From Gonocerus acuteangulatus (Eukaryota > Arthropoda > Insecta > Hemiptera > Coreidae), in contig OX328124.1 of the NCBI GenBank assembly GCA_946811695.1, forward strand, positions 100,560,998-100,624,997: a stretch of 64,000 nt of DNA. Direction: 5' to 3'. The notes beneath the pieces were generated by a model that saw only the letters and a list, made by a program, of their open reading frames with translations, was not told the DNA's origin and did no database searches. Shown here in pieces: positions 10,686-22,465 of the stretch. Each line of letters begins with the position of its first letter. The stretch's first letter is position 1. The position numbers and the translations under genes were made by a program.

Positions 10686-11284
10686 TTGAAATTAATTCTC
10701 TCACATACATATGCAAATATTATTAAAATATTATATTAAATGTTGTTATATTTAACTTATTGTTTTATTCGCATATAGATAGATGTACATAATAAATTAT
10801 ATAAATGTTTATAATCATACAAATGAATGTATATAAATGAATTAATTTTCACCACATTTTGAAACAATATATTATTATAAGAGCTGTATGGTTTAGCAAC
10901 CCTATTAATTTGGGCAGCCTCACTTTAATTTTTTTTTTAATAAAGTTATTCTTCTTATAATATTTCTTTTACATGCTATTTTTTTGCAGATAAATTAATG
11001 TATTAAAATATTATTTTTATAAGAAGAGGAAGTCTCGTGAATTGTGGTGTTCTAATAAATGAATAAGTAATTAAATTTTCCATGCAATTTTTTATTAATT
11101 TAATATCCATAATAATTTAAGCATTATATTCTGCCATATGCTTCCTTTTTTCTGGGATAGTTATATCCTCTGACTGTCACCATTTAGTCGGATAGCTGGT
11201 AACGCACATTTCATGAAGTGTTTTATGCACCTTGGAATTTTGGTGTATTGCATGTCGTAATTTCGTTTTTTTTTTTTTTTGTTT

Positions 11285-11460
11285 GGTGGGATGAGCACCA
11301 ATCATCTGGACAGGACAGTTGTGGCTGTTCTAGAAATAAAGCAACTTGCCTTAATTATACATTAAAGATTGTTGGCTTCTGAATAAAATACCATTTTAGT
11401 GACATATTTTTTTAACACCTTTCCCCTATGTGCAGTACCTGGTGTTTCAAGGTATGTCCA
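11285..11460. repeat. Single arm of a nested fold-back element
   Basis: In Helitron B the equivalent region (54.52-55.08 kb) has two inverted arms. Here only one remains, and from the GAGCACCAATCATCTGG block on it is closer to the reverse complement of B's left arm than to B's right arm. The missing side is replaced by a poly(T) run at about 11264-11280. Confidence 0.55.
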
Positions 11461-12546
11461 GCAACCACATACTTAACTTTTTATCTACACTAGAGACCCA
11501 CTATAGCACAATTTCAAGGCACATAAAACACTTGAAAAGTGTGTTACCAGCTCTTGGACTAAATGTTTAAATACGGTTGCAATTCTGGTAAAAATATTGT
11601 TGCTCGCCAAGTCAATGTCGTTATTGAAATTCCCAAATACCTTTAATTCATTGTTGTCCATAACTGCAAGAAAAATATCTTAAATTTGTTTTTACTCTTA
11701 GAGGCCCCTATTTCCTATGATAGAAGGACTATCCTTATAGAAGAGCCCATGAACCATAAAATTTGAAACAGAAGCTTTAATAGAAAGGACTATTAACAAA
11801 CTATGTTTTTAAAACTTTCCTTTTGGCATAAATAACATACACCCTGCACGACTTACCTACTTTTTCATTCATAAAGAAAACTCAGTTACGGATTATTACA
11901 TGAACAGGTAAACAATATAACATATTAATATTATGTTTGCGCAAGGTTGAGGTTTTAGCTTTAGATGCGAAGCCCTTAAAATAAATAAATATTATATTTA
12001 AAAAAAAATCAATGAAAATAAAGAATATAGTTTCAGTTGTAGGTTATTACAACTTATAACTAATCATAACCTTAATTAAATGCCTCATTTGTATTGCTAT
12101 TTTTTATGAATATTTATTTATGGACCACATATTTTTTTTCTTTAAAAAAATTAAACACAGGGAGTTTGGTTCGGATTTTCTTCAAAACGGTATTGCAATT
12201 AAATTATTTGGAATCATTTAATTGTAATACCATTTTAAAAGTAAGGATACTTTTTAAAATAAGGGTACTTTTTAAAAAATAAGGATTAATTTATTTTCCA
12301 CCCCACTTTCTCTTAAAAAAATGGAAAATAAATTTTTCAGCCGAGCTCTCAATTTATTATCTTATATTCTCATAATTTGGACAAATATAATATAATCATT
12401 CATTTTTTTAAATATATACTATAAAGTAGGCGTACCATGGAAGCTGGGTTACAACTATTTAATATGAAGCATGTGTAGCATGGTAAGCCCGGCTACAGAT
12501 ATTTAATATAAAGTAGGTGTAGCATTGCACACCGGGTAACAGCTAG

Positions 12547-12966
12547 TCATTTATAAATAAATAAATGCATATCATCTTTTCATTTAAATATTTAAAAAAA
12601 AAATTAAAATTGTATATTATTATTACATATTTTGGATAGTTTAAATTAAAACCTCATTGTTTCTTCAAAAATAAAAGAAGCTGATTGGTAAGTTCTTGAA
12701 GAAACCGCTGTCCCATGAGAGTTGTTCTGGTAAAAGAGATGCTTGGGTATTGTTCTATCGGATGAAGGGCCACTTCCCACCACCGCCAGTCCTCTTCACC
12801 CTTCTCTAGTCCTAAAGGGAAATAAATTGCTTTCTACAACAGGAAATCCCTTCCGAGCAGCTCAAGATTAACTCAACATCCTTCTTATCTACGGGATAAT
12901 TACTTCACAAATAGCTTACAGAAGAGTACTATAAGAATTATATTTAATTAAAATTTATATCTTTTG

Positions 12967-12969
<3 letters not shown>
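12547..12969. other. Spacer after Helitron A, nothing identified
   Basis: No coding frame or named repeat. Confidence 0.45.

Positions 12970-13022
<53 letters not shown>
12970..13022. repeat. (AT)n microsatellite
   Basis: Pure AT tract adjoining the hammerhead-like repeat at 13.03-13.11 kb, the same juxtaposition as at 7.55 and 8.10 kb. Confidence 0.95.
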
Positions 13023-13025
<3 letters not shown>

Positions 13026-13061
13026 AATATAAAGTCATCCTGTCTTGATACTACTTTATTT

Positions 13062-13110
13062 AATACGCCCGACACGTTTTGTGCATATTTTCGCACCTCT
13101 TCAGGGGCAC
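13062..13110 (-). ncRNA. Degenerate hammerhead-type motif
   Basis: Minus strand: GCCC, CTGAAGA (fits CUGANGA), helix II GTGC/GCAC, then AAAA where GAAA is required, CGTGTC, and GGGC closing helix I. The helices pair, but loss of G12 should inactivate it. The layout matches the motif at 8193-8235, including one extra base after the first box. Confidence 0.5.
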
Positions 13111-13112
13111 TT

Positions 13113-14015
13113 TTACAACAAAAGATTATGTTTTGTACATGCAAAGAAACATTTTTTTTTATATAGAAGCTAACTATATTAGCTATGGAATGCTCCACTA
13201 AATGCATTAAAACATTACTAATCTACATTTAATGTTACACCTACCCTAAATGTTACAATAATGATTGCTAAATAAAAAGGTTTTCAGTTCTACCTTGCTA
13301 GGAAGTCCTCTCGTCCCCATGTACTCGCTCTAGTCTCAAAACTAATAATGTACGGTGGTTAACAAAATGGCCGTGTCTTTATCTGTCTTTCGTAGTTGTC
13401 TTAGTTAGGTCTACTCGTCAAAAAACATTGGGTCTTAATCTATTAGCCCATGGAAAATGTGGTGGATATTTTTCAGATCAGTTCTTTTATTCACTACTAT
13501 TTTCGATTTTTTTTAAAATTTAGATATTTTCTATGATCTTTTTTTTCAGCGTTTTTCATTCCTTGTTTAATATTTTTACTTCCTTGAAATTGGAACTGTG
13601 CTTTTTTTTACATTGCATGATCCGTCAATGCTGTACCGTTCTCTTGGGTATCAATGCTCTTTACGTGTAAGATAATTCTTTTAAATATTAATTGTGCCGA
13701 TTCCCTAATATATATTTGAGTGTATAATTATTAATTTATATGTGAATAACTATTTGTCGAATTGGATGTATATGTATAATTCCAATGGCATATTATGTTT
13801 ATGATTGCATGTATATATAAAAATTGTATAGGATGATTCGCCATAGTAGCGGTTGCTCATCAATAGATACATAAATAAACATTAAAATTGGCTTGAGAAT
13901 ATGCAAAATACAGCGAAAAACATTATTTTTTTTTGCAGAAATGTGTAAATTAAATATTTTTCAGAATATCTGTGTTGTTCTTAGCCAAATAGCAAGTATT
14001 ACTTGATTAATTTTC

Positions 14016-14059
<44 letters not shown>

Positions 14060-15640
14060 TACACACACACATATACATATACATATATATATATGCGTGT
14101 GTATACTCTTCGTTGTCTTAAAGACGTAAGAATGAAAACATTTTGCAAAATGTGGCATATCATTGCGAAACATCTTCAATCCGTTGCATAATGGTCTAGA
14201 GAAATGAAGTATCTTCAAATGGTATTGACACAATTCCTCTAATGTGCGTCATAATCCTGCAACTTCTTGGAAACGTTATTCAGGTAATTGTTATCAGGTG
14301 AGCTCAAAATTTCGTGCGCATTATTAGCATACTTGGGATTTGCTATGACCTACTTATACACCAATCAGATTTCGAACACGACGAAACTTGTATTTTTTGC
14401 ATATTTTTGTAAACTTCGGACGCATATTAGTATCGTAATTGAGTATCAATAATCAATACAATTTTGCTGTTATTTTTTATTTATTTATTTATTTTTGTGT
14501 GAAAATACCAGATCTACAGCGAAACACATTGTACATGGTGAACATAATATCAGTATTTATGATGAAGCTATTTAGGACGTCCATTCATTTTTTATAGTGG
14601 CGTTTTGAATGTTTTTGACAAGTAAAAGCCACATTTAATATAGTACAGCGCATCAGATTGCAGAATTGATGGATTCATCTGATGTTTTAAAAACCGCCCG
14701 CGAATGGCGACTGTTAACATTAATATTTTCACTATTGAGCCCAAATATATTCGTAATAGGATAATTTTGATCATCTACGCTGAATGCAAAAATGACCCCC
14801 GTTTCGGTCTATTGCTTACATTTTTATCGAAAAATAGACATATATGAATCTATACGGTTTGAAACGTGGACATATCTAGAGAGAAGAAGAAAACGCGTAG
14901 TTAAATGTTAGCACAAAGAAGATTTTATTGTCCATCTAAAGGCAGTAAATAAAAAAAATTCTATGGTCTAACGATTGGCCCGGAGTATTCGTGAAGTTTG
15001 TGCAAACAGCGAACAAATACTGAAGTAATTAGAGAAATTTCACTACAAAAAATAGTTTTCATTCTAGCCAGTGGTAAAACGGTAAAAGTCGTGCAAATAC
15101 AAATTTTAAGTAACTTATTGTATTGCAGTGAGGCAATTATAAAAAAAAAAAAAATGTAATAATATACTTTTTTATTTACATTTTACGTATAATTATTATA
15201 ATGTGCACTATTATAATGAAATATCGAAGACTTAGGCAAGGAGGTTTTAAGTTTTATGTTTTGATATTAAAATTAATTTTTTCACTCAACATGCCGTTAT
15301 TAATATCAAACATTCCATAAGTAATTTCTTCATTATAATAACCGCTAAACAATTTTCTGTTTATTAAATTCTTGCGATTCTCATAAATGTATATAAATTA
15401 AAATTAATTTGGTACACATTACATTCATGCGAAATATAATTATAAATAGTCGATATTAATCATAACATAAAAGTAAAATATAACAAAATCGTCAATTTAC
15501 TCATTTATTAAAATAGCCATAATATATTTGCTTCCCGGGTACCTCGTCAGAAGCCTAAAACTTAGTCCAGCTTAATGAATGTAGGTAAACATTTCACTAA
15601 AAGGGATTCTAAAAAGGTTGGTAATTTCTAAAGAATTTGC

Positions 15641-15643
<3 letters not shown>
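13113..15643. other. AT-rich intergenic region, no gene identified
   Basis: Apart from a short (AT)n/(AC)n tract near 14018-14075 and a TTTA run near 14475, I see no coding frame, RNA gene or repeat architecture that I can support. Confidence 0.5.
14018..14056. repeat. (AT)n microsatellite
   Basis: AT tract followed by a short AC/AT mixed tract to about 14098. Confidence 0.9.

Positions 15644-15694
<51 letters not shown>
15644..15694. repeat. (AT)n microsatellite
   Basis: Pure AT tract upstream of the 1.1-kb dispersed repeat. Confidence 0.9.
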
Positions 15695-15701
<7 letters not shown>

Positions 15702-15881
15702 TAACCGATTTTTTTATGCTTTTATTTATAGTCTAATAAATAGCTCATAAAATGTGGTACCTGTATTTAATACATGATTTTTTAGGGTTGAGTACTAAAG
15801 ATATAAGAATTCTATTCCTACGAAGCCTTTGAGAATTTCATTGCTTGAAATACGTTAATATTATAGTATGTACCTGGTTTA

Positions 15882-16013
15882 TTAGCACTTTCCTCCGAAG
15901 GAAAGTAGCTATTGAGGTTGGACTCATGACGGAATTTTTGAAAAATTTCTTCAAATCTTTATCGATCCTACCTAGTAGACACCGAAAATGACCCCCGTTA
16001 AAATTTATATATA

Positions 16014-16073
<60 letters not shown>

Positions 16074-16998
16074 TATATATATATGTGTGTCTGTTAACAC
16101 GATAGCGGCCAGAGTTTTTGTTTTTTCGTCACGAAACTTGGTATATAGCATTCAATTAGCAAACGATTGAACGAGTTCGTTAACCACCGAAGTCGGTCCA
16201 CCGGAAGGGGGGGTTTACCCCGAACCCAAAACACTAATTTGACTATGTCAGCCGTAATATTTGTTATATTTCAACGAAACTTGGTATTCGTAGTGGTAAT
16301 ATAGAGAGAAAAGTGAGATATAAAAATGAACTAAATCGGTTCATTAGGAGGGGGGGTTTACTCCGGACCCACAATACCAATTCGCCACTACCAGCCGTGA
16401 TTTTTGGTATATTTCGCCGAAACTCGGTATTCGTAGTGGTAATCTACAGTTAAATATGTGTTGTAAAAATAAACTAAATCGGTTCATTAGAAGGGGGGGT
16501 TTACTCCGGACCCAAATTCCTAATATACTCATACCGGTCGTAATTTCTGCTGTATTGTAACGAAACGCGGTATACGTCGTGGGTAACTCATGAGAAAGAA
16601 GTGTTGTAAAAATGAGCTGAATCGGTCAATCGTAAAGCGGGGGTTTAATTTGTAATATATTTCAATAGAAAAGCCCGCCAAACGTAGGTTCACAAAGCCG
16701 CCGCAAGGAGCGCTTTCTACCACTAGAGTGACTGTATCCTGTTCCTGCGTTAGATCAAAATACGATAATATGAGCTTTTTGTATTTATTACGTAGTGTAG
16801 TAGGTACCATGTGTAAACATAACTCTGGAAGCAAATTAATAATTGATCAGTTACGCATTACAAATTTAAAAGAGAACTATTCATGTTTTTATTTTATTTA
16901 TGTAGGATATTTTAAGCAAATTGTTCTGGAAAGCAGTCGGCACTACCCAAATTCTGAGGAAAGTGCTTAGTTATGCAGCTCCTGCGTGACGGACTTTA
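15882..16998 (+). repeat. 1.1-kb dispersed repeat with ~145-bp internal tandem units, copy 1
   Basis: Nearly the same sequence occurs at 48603-49826. Both copies start TTAGCACTTTCCTCCGAAGG, hold an (AT)n tract, then several ~145-bp tandem units each with a G run, a TACTCCGGACCC-like block and a CGAAACTCGGTATTCGTAG-like block, and end TGCAGCTCCTGCGTGACGG. Open frames in it are short, antisense to each other and not conserved as proteins. I cannot assign a superfamily. Confidence 0.75.
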
Positions 16999-17099
16999 TT
17001 ATTAGGTACCGTGGATTATCAAATTCTGATTGGATTATTTGACGATCATTCAAATATATTATTACTATTCTGCAAATTATTAGTATTTTTTATATAAAA

Positions 17100-17350
17100 G
17101 CTTTGCATGATACATAAGATAAGATTGATAAGACAGACCGCTCTGGTAGATTGGGGATGGCCAGAGGTTGATCTATAAAATGGGATGTACTGGTAGAGAT
17201 TACAGAGACTAGCCGTGCTTTAGAGTGATGGATTTACTCCGTGACAGGAATCATATACAGCATCCACCTTAGCAAACATATCTAGGGGTAGTAAGAAAGG
17301 TTTGGAGGAACCAATTCTAGGTTTATTACTTACGAGGGCTATCAAAAATA
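17100..17350 (+). repeat. 250-bp dispersed repeat, copy 1
   Basis: Closely matches 25301-25560: both contain GATAAGACAGACCGCTC, ACTAGCCGTGCTTTAGAGTG and ACAGCATCCACCTTAGCAAA. It is non-coding and of unknown class. Confidence 0.75.
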
Positions 17351-17689
17351 TCTTACAATGCTTGAAGAAAACTGTATTAAAAATTAAAGTATTAAAAATA
17401 CGGTTAAATAAAAACGTAAATGTTTACTACAACAGCAAACGATAAAAGAAAAAACATAAAAATTCTTTTTGCTGTATAATTTAGTTAGTTGTATTCACTT
17501 CACGTTTAGTAACACAGTGGCATTCACAGCTCATTATAAAATAAAAGAACACACAATAAAAATAAAGATATAGAGGCATTTTCCTGAGCAAGGACGTCAA
17601 AGTCCAAGTAGTTGAACTAACTCCAGCTTTGCTGTAACCCATCCAAATTTTACAGATTTTTTTCATCGCTCTGTTTTGTTATGTAAACC

Positions 17690-18085
17690 GTCTGGATTTT
17701 AAGTCTAAATTTCTTGGAAGCGCTAAGAAATTCTTGCTGGGGAACCTGCTAACGCTGATAATGTCCTTGCTTAAACTTTGGTTAAGTGCGAAAATATTGG
17801 AGATTTGTATACGATGAATTCGCTCCAAATGACGAAAAACTGTTCAGTGGTCAACGCTAACTACTGTCGCAATCGTCAATGCTGAGTTCTCTTGGAAGTG
17901 TTTTCATCTACCAGTCCCCACAGTTGGTCGTGATACCTTGTCTTTGAAATCAAAATCACGAAGACGATCGCTTGACTGTACATTCGTGGATGTTCAACGT
18001 TGATGTTAGGCACGGTTTGAGCTGTACATCGACTATGGCGAATATCTTGTTTTGATCTTGGTTTGAAATCGCGCAAGTACTGAGC
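17690..18085 (-). pseudogene. mariner-type transposase N-terminal relic
   Basis: One minus-strand frame, interrupted by stops, reads DFDFKDKVSRPT, then LTIATVVSVDH.TVFRHLERIH. This matches the pattern of mariner transposases between the two helix-turn-helix motifs (FDL-D-K--RSGRP) and in the second HTH (IA--L-VS--TV-RHL---G). The DD34D catalytic domain is not recognisable and no inverted repeats were found. This is pattern recognition without an alignment. Confidence 0.5.
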
Positions 18086-18539
18086 ATATCCCTAGTTCTA
18101 ACTAGTGCTACCCTTAAATTACCTCGCTCAGTATAACCATTACCAGCGAGTATTATAACAATTATTTATTATAAACTAGCTGACCCGGCGAACTTCGTAC
18201 CGCCTAACAGTCGATTCTTTAATTCGTTTCTTTTTAATACTTATTTTGCTATTTGGGAAACCGGGTCAGCTCGTAAGATAAAAAAAAAAAGAAAGAAAAA
18301 AGAAACTTAATAAGTCAACAATTACACTATGTCAAAAAATAGAAACTATAAAACACTTAAAATTCTTTTAATAGTCACTAAAAATCACAATGAAAATTAC
18401 AATATCAGATTTCTTATTATGATACCTACTTATTATAATTCATTTTATTTTTACTTATTCTAAATTAAGTTTCATTTTTATCGTAGTACTTAATGGTACA
18501 CGATATTTTTTGTTTCATTACCTGACGCCTAAATAAACA

Positions 18540-18606
18540 GATGAGATGGTTTTCAAACACGGGAACAGGCAACATACAATTGACCATGTGAGAAGCATGG
18601 GTTTTC
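18540..18606 (-). pseudogene. Helitron helicase last motif, distal part
   Basis: The minus-strand frame reads NPCFSHGQLYVACSRV followed by a stop, the final conserved block of the Pif1-type helicase in Helitron Rep/helicase proteins. It is separated from the preceding TINKSQG block at 19.19-19.24 kb by the nested element. Confidence 0.85.
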
Positions 18607-18614
18607 AAGATTAA

Positions 18615-19174
18615 GGTAAAACTGAAGGAGAGTGTCCTCAGCACCGATTTTCTTCAAAGTTTGCACTATAACGTATTTTGATGCACTAAACACGAATCCG
18701 TTGAAAAAAAAAGTTGCTCGCAACTAGGAAAGAAGTTATTTAAAAAAAAAAGTTCACTGTTATGAAGGTTAGGGAAGACTGCCTTGGACGACTTTTGGGC
18801 CATAGAATTCTTTTCATTTCTGCGAGTTGGATTGACTAGGGGTTTTGATGTTTTCTTGAGCGAGCGGAGCGAGCGGAAACGCATAGCACGTATGCCCCAA
18901 AGCGACAGTTTACGACCAAGTCAGCTACCACAGGTGAGTCTAAATTTCAATTACACTTCGTCATTAAGGACTATTGCGCAGGCGCGTGTTTACATATAAG
19001 CTGTTTATCCCGTCTTTTATAACCTCCATAACAGTGAACTTTAGTGCTTAATAACTTCTTTCCTAGTTGCGAGCAACTTTTTTTTCAACGGATTCGTGTT
19101 TAGTGCATCAAAATACGTTATAGTGCAAATTTTGAAGAAAATCGGTGCTGAGGACACTCTCCTTCAGTATTACC
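18615..19174. mobile_element. 560-bp element with ~160-bp inverted repeats and 8-bp target duplication
   Basis: The ends are GGTAAAACTGAAGGAGAGTG and, inverted, GGTAATACTGAAGGAGAGTG; the arms stay nearly identical for about 160 bp. AAGATTAA flanks it on both sides (18607-18614 and 19175-19182; a 9-bp reading with a leading C is also possible). It splits the Helitron helicase frame exactly at that duplicated sequence. Long TIRs with an 8-9-bp duplication suggest a Mutator-like non-autonomous element; Merlin or hAT is less likely. The GC-richer centre has no gene. Confidence 0.85.
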
Positions 19175-19182
19175 AAGATTAA

Positions 19183-19486
19183 TACCACAAACACTTAATG
19201 ACTGCCCTGGGATTTGTTTATAGTCAAACTGAGTTCATAGGTCCAATAGCAACACAGCTGCAGGCACAGCAGCTCGATTCGAACTTGCACCATTATTAGT
19301 CGAATGTCGCGCTTCACGGGTCTGTCTTCTTGACCGAATTCTTTCACGTTCATTGCGATCTTCACGTTCCTTGCCAGTACGATTAGATTTATAATTAATT
19401 TGATGTGTTGAACTTCGGGTTCTTCTGCCTAAATTTGTCCGCCGCCTTATAAGAGGCATATTTAGTAAGTCACAAACACAGAACAC
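19183..19486 (-). pseudogene. Helitron ORF N-terminus joined to helicase fragment
   Basis: The minus-strand frame from a methionine near 19457 reads MPLIRRRTNLGRRTRSSTHQ and continues Arg/Glu-rich (EREDRNERERIRSRRQTREA), the familiar basic start of insect Helitron proteins. A little downstream another frame gives TINKSQG...VCGINL, helicase motif. The Rep (rolling-circle) domain and most of the helicase between them are deleted, so this is a fused N- and C-terminal remnant. Confidence 0.75.
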
Positions 19487-19882
19487 TTTAGTAATTTTAT
19501 AGAAATTTGTGGCTTTTAGATTTAGTAATATTATAGATGCACAGCAAAGAGATGTTTAAATTTCAAGTGACATTTTACCATAGACAAGTCGTTTTTGAGT
19601 AATGTTACCATCGTATAAAAATTGACAAATATTGACTGTTAAAAATATTAAAATTGAGAACATATGTTTTTATTTAAAAATGAATTTGCGTTGTGGAAGT
19701 GAAAAAGACCCGAAAATTGTAGTTTTTAGACTTTTTCAGGCATTTTTTTAAATTTTTCTCTCCGTAAGAACCATCCTCGTAGTTCAAGGAATATTATAAA
19801 AAAAGAATTAGCGAAATCGGTTCAGTTGTTCTCGAGATTTGCGCTTACCAACACATTTAGCGATTCATTTTTATATAATAGA

Positions 19883-20500
19883 TTGGTTTTATTATTATAA
19901 GAAGACTTCTTTTATTTATTTATTGTTGGGACCTTCCGACTCACGATCGAACAATTCATTTCCCCAACAGCATCTGCTGGTGGCAAGATCTCTGCCACTA
20001 TGCCATTTTCGGCTTCTGCTTGCATTGTAGAACGTTGTATATTGTACTTTAGTTTTAACTAGAGTCTTGGATACGAAAGAGATAATTTTGTCACGTATAT
20101 TTAAAAATAAACAATTTAGGCCGGTCTTTGTGGCAATAATTGTCCATGTACCGAACAAAAAAAAAGAACAATAATATGTAATAATATTGAAACAAAGTCT
20201 TTATTGTAGAAATTAAATAATAAAGAACATGACTAAAAAAAAATATTGAACCCTATACATAACCAAAGTGTATTTTGCTTCTACTGCAGGGCTATAGAGC
20301 TATAATCTTGTTGAAAATGTGAAACCACCGAGAGCAAACACCGTTCTAGCCGCAACAACTGCTGTACTGCCCGGCTCATGTAATCTAGCCACAAGTTATT
20401 GCTTCCTCTCTCAAGTGCTATAGTTACAACAGATTTTCATAATATTAAAGTGATTTTCAATTAAATCGGATAGCTTTTCCATGAATGTATAATAGAAAAA
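19883..20500. other. Intergenic stretch, nothing identified
   Basis: No coding frame or repeat architecture recognised. Confidence 0.45.
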
Positions 20501-21200
20501 ATCCGACACGTAGGAACTCCGTCATCTTAGCACCTTTGAAAAATGTTCTTATCCCTAGCAAGGAAAGCTCTGAGTTGATATAGTTAATATTCTGTGAAAA
20601 ATGTAAAAATGTACTCCAAAAAATCTTCGAGAAAAATTAGATTTTAGTTTGCAGAATGCACAGAAAACTTACAGTAGCGGAAATTAATTATTCAGCCACT
20701 CTGACTTGCGCTGAGAAAGCTTTATTACAAACAACAACAGAATATTTCTCATATTGCTTATATTGTTCCACTGTAATATTCACTTTCCTTCTGAAATAAA
20801 TTACAAAATAAACAAGCAATGATAAAAAGCGTAGAAAGCAAACTCAACTACGATGGTCCCATTACTTGAGGACCAAGTTTGAAGGGGATTTAGTAGTTAT
20901 CTAATGGTTATTTTTCAAATCTCTGGATTTCCTATCCATTTTCGAGATATTTAGGAAAATGTACGATGCATTTTATTAAAATATTACATCGTTAACTCCA
21001 ACCGTAAAGAAATCTGAAACACGTGTCTTAGTTTGGATGAATTTCAAACGTGAGAATCAATTTTCAACTGAATTTTATCCAGTTTTCTCAAACAAATTAA
21101 AGGTTTGATCAGATATAACATTTAAAATGGCTTTATTCGTTTTCCTTCGCGAGAAAACCTATAAAAAACGCACCTGGAAGCCTATTATCTCAAAAACGTT
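20501..21200 (+). repeat. Dispersed repeat family X, copy 1
   Basis: Shares with copies at 23.57, 28.34, 30.02, 30.36, 43.40 and 47.39 kb the start AGGAACT-CGTCATCTTAGC, then ATCCCTAG, a late ...CGAGATATTTA block, and CACCTGGAAGCCT near 21170. Non-coding and decayed; class unknown. Confidence 0.55.
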
Positions 21201-21249
21201 TTATTGCTCGAATTTCGCTACAAAATCAGTGTTCACATTCTGGTAGTTA

Positions 21250-21977
21250 ACTAACATGTCCTTTTAAATGAGAAAAAGTATTTTTTTTTTATAGATTTTA
21301 GTAAAATATTTGCTTATTCAGTGTTTTAAATTTGGTAATTACCTATTTCATCTCTCCAAAATACAATATTTCTTCGTTATTATGTAGTAATTGTAAGTTA
21401 CCGAAAGTCGATGATGTTGGTTGCAGAGTTCGGCCTATCCTTCATTTGTCCACTGGTGAAGCGTTCATATATACATTTTTTTCTTATCATACGAAATTTT
21501 AACAAAATAAATTACTTTCTATATTTCATAAACGTAATTACAGCTAAACCACATTTTCATACAACTTATGTTTTATTCAAAAGACTCGCTTTAAGAGGGA
21601 ATCCAACCAGAAATATTATAGTAATGAATTATATGTTGTCATCATAATAAAACATATTTCTAAAGGAAACTGGGAAATCATGGCAGAGAACAAGACAACA
21701 CCCTCTTGGGAAAATACAGTTATGACAAAGCAGAAAATATACTCAGCCTGAGGGAGAAATTGTTTCGCACATTAACTTGATCACTTGGAAGAAAAAGCAG
21801 CTTTATAGGAAACTATAAAGGCCGCTGAGAAAAGTTTTTAATTATATTCTAGTTGGAATATAAGAACTTCAATATCTTTTCTTTTAGTGACTTAAAGTTA
21901 CTAAAACATTCAACAGTAAAATACTCTTTTAAAGAGATTTTATATAAACACACCGGTGAATGGAGTTTGTTTTGCCC
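21250..21977. other. Intergenic stretch, nothing identified
   Basis: No supported gene or element up to the truncated LINE. Confidence 0.4.
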
Positions 21978-22127
21978 CGATATTAAACAAAAACGTCTTA
22001 AGAATTTGTTAAGAATCCTTAGTAATACAAAATGGGGCGCTGACAAATGCACCATGCTTACATTCTATCGATCTTAACCAGGTCTCTTCTGGATTAAAAA
22101 TGTATATCATATTCATCTGCCAGTCCA

Positions 22128-22340
22128 ATGACTTTAAGACTTCTCGACACAATACACAACACAGGACTCAGGCTTGTCACAGGAGCTTTCAGGACCAGCC
22201 CTGCAGAAAGCCTTTGCGCCTTGGCAGGAGAACCTCCGCTGCAGTGCAGGCGTGCTATTTTAAGCTCTAATTTTTACATAAAGTCGAAAGGACTTGGGAC
22301 TCCCTGTGTGAAAGGTTTTCTTGAAAATACTAATTTTAAT
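22128..22340 (+). pseudogene. I-type LINE ORF2 fragment, post-RT region
   Basis: Reads RLLDTIHNTGLRLVTGAFRT...AGEPPLQCRRAIL. The same block in the longer copy is ILDSIHNTGLRLSIGAFRSS...GEPPLHIRRDIL. This region joins RT and RNase H in I-clade ORF2. The frame breaks on both sides. Confidence 0.8.
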
Positions 22341-22465
22341 AAATATTTAGGATCATATTCTAAAGGAAAACCTTTTGTCGTAAAACACTAGAAGATAGAA
22401 GGAATTCAAGTCTAAAAGAATCTTCAATACTTTAACACAAATTCACTAACACACCACTTTGGAGA

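Larger units (their letters stand above)
8628..12546 (+). mobile_element. Helitron A, non-autonomous, carrying a copia fragment
   Basis: It begins TC (TCTATATATATAAAAATCAC) after an A and ends CTAG before a T, as expected for rolling-circle Helitrons that insert between A and T. Nine bases upstream of the terminal CTAG is a hairpin GGTGT-n8-ACACC. Copy B at 52.47-56.17 kb has the same two ends and closely similar sequence throughout. No Rep/helicase is present, so it is non-autonomous. The interior holds a Ty1/copia polyprotein relic and an AT-rich 3' half. Indels between copies show independent decay after amplification. Confidence 0.75.
18176..19882 (-). mobile_element. Internally deleted Helitron on the minus strand, with nested insertion
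   Basis: The minus-strand 5' end is TCTATTATATAAAAATGAAT (TC preceded by A), and the 3' end is CGCCGGGTCAGCTAG followed by T. A hairpin GGCG...CGCC lies just before the terminal CTAG. It encodes an arginine-rich N-terminus typical of insect Helitron ORFs and, after a large deletion, the last conserved helicase block. Net length without the nested 560-bp element is about 1.14 kb, against several kb for autonomous Helitrons. Confidence 0.85.

Noticed and set aside
16529..16834. 101-codon minus-strand frame in the 1.1-kb repeat
   Set aside because: The second copy of the repeat breaks the frame differently and no domain is visible; better explained as noncoding repeat.
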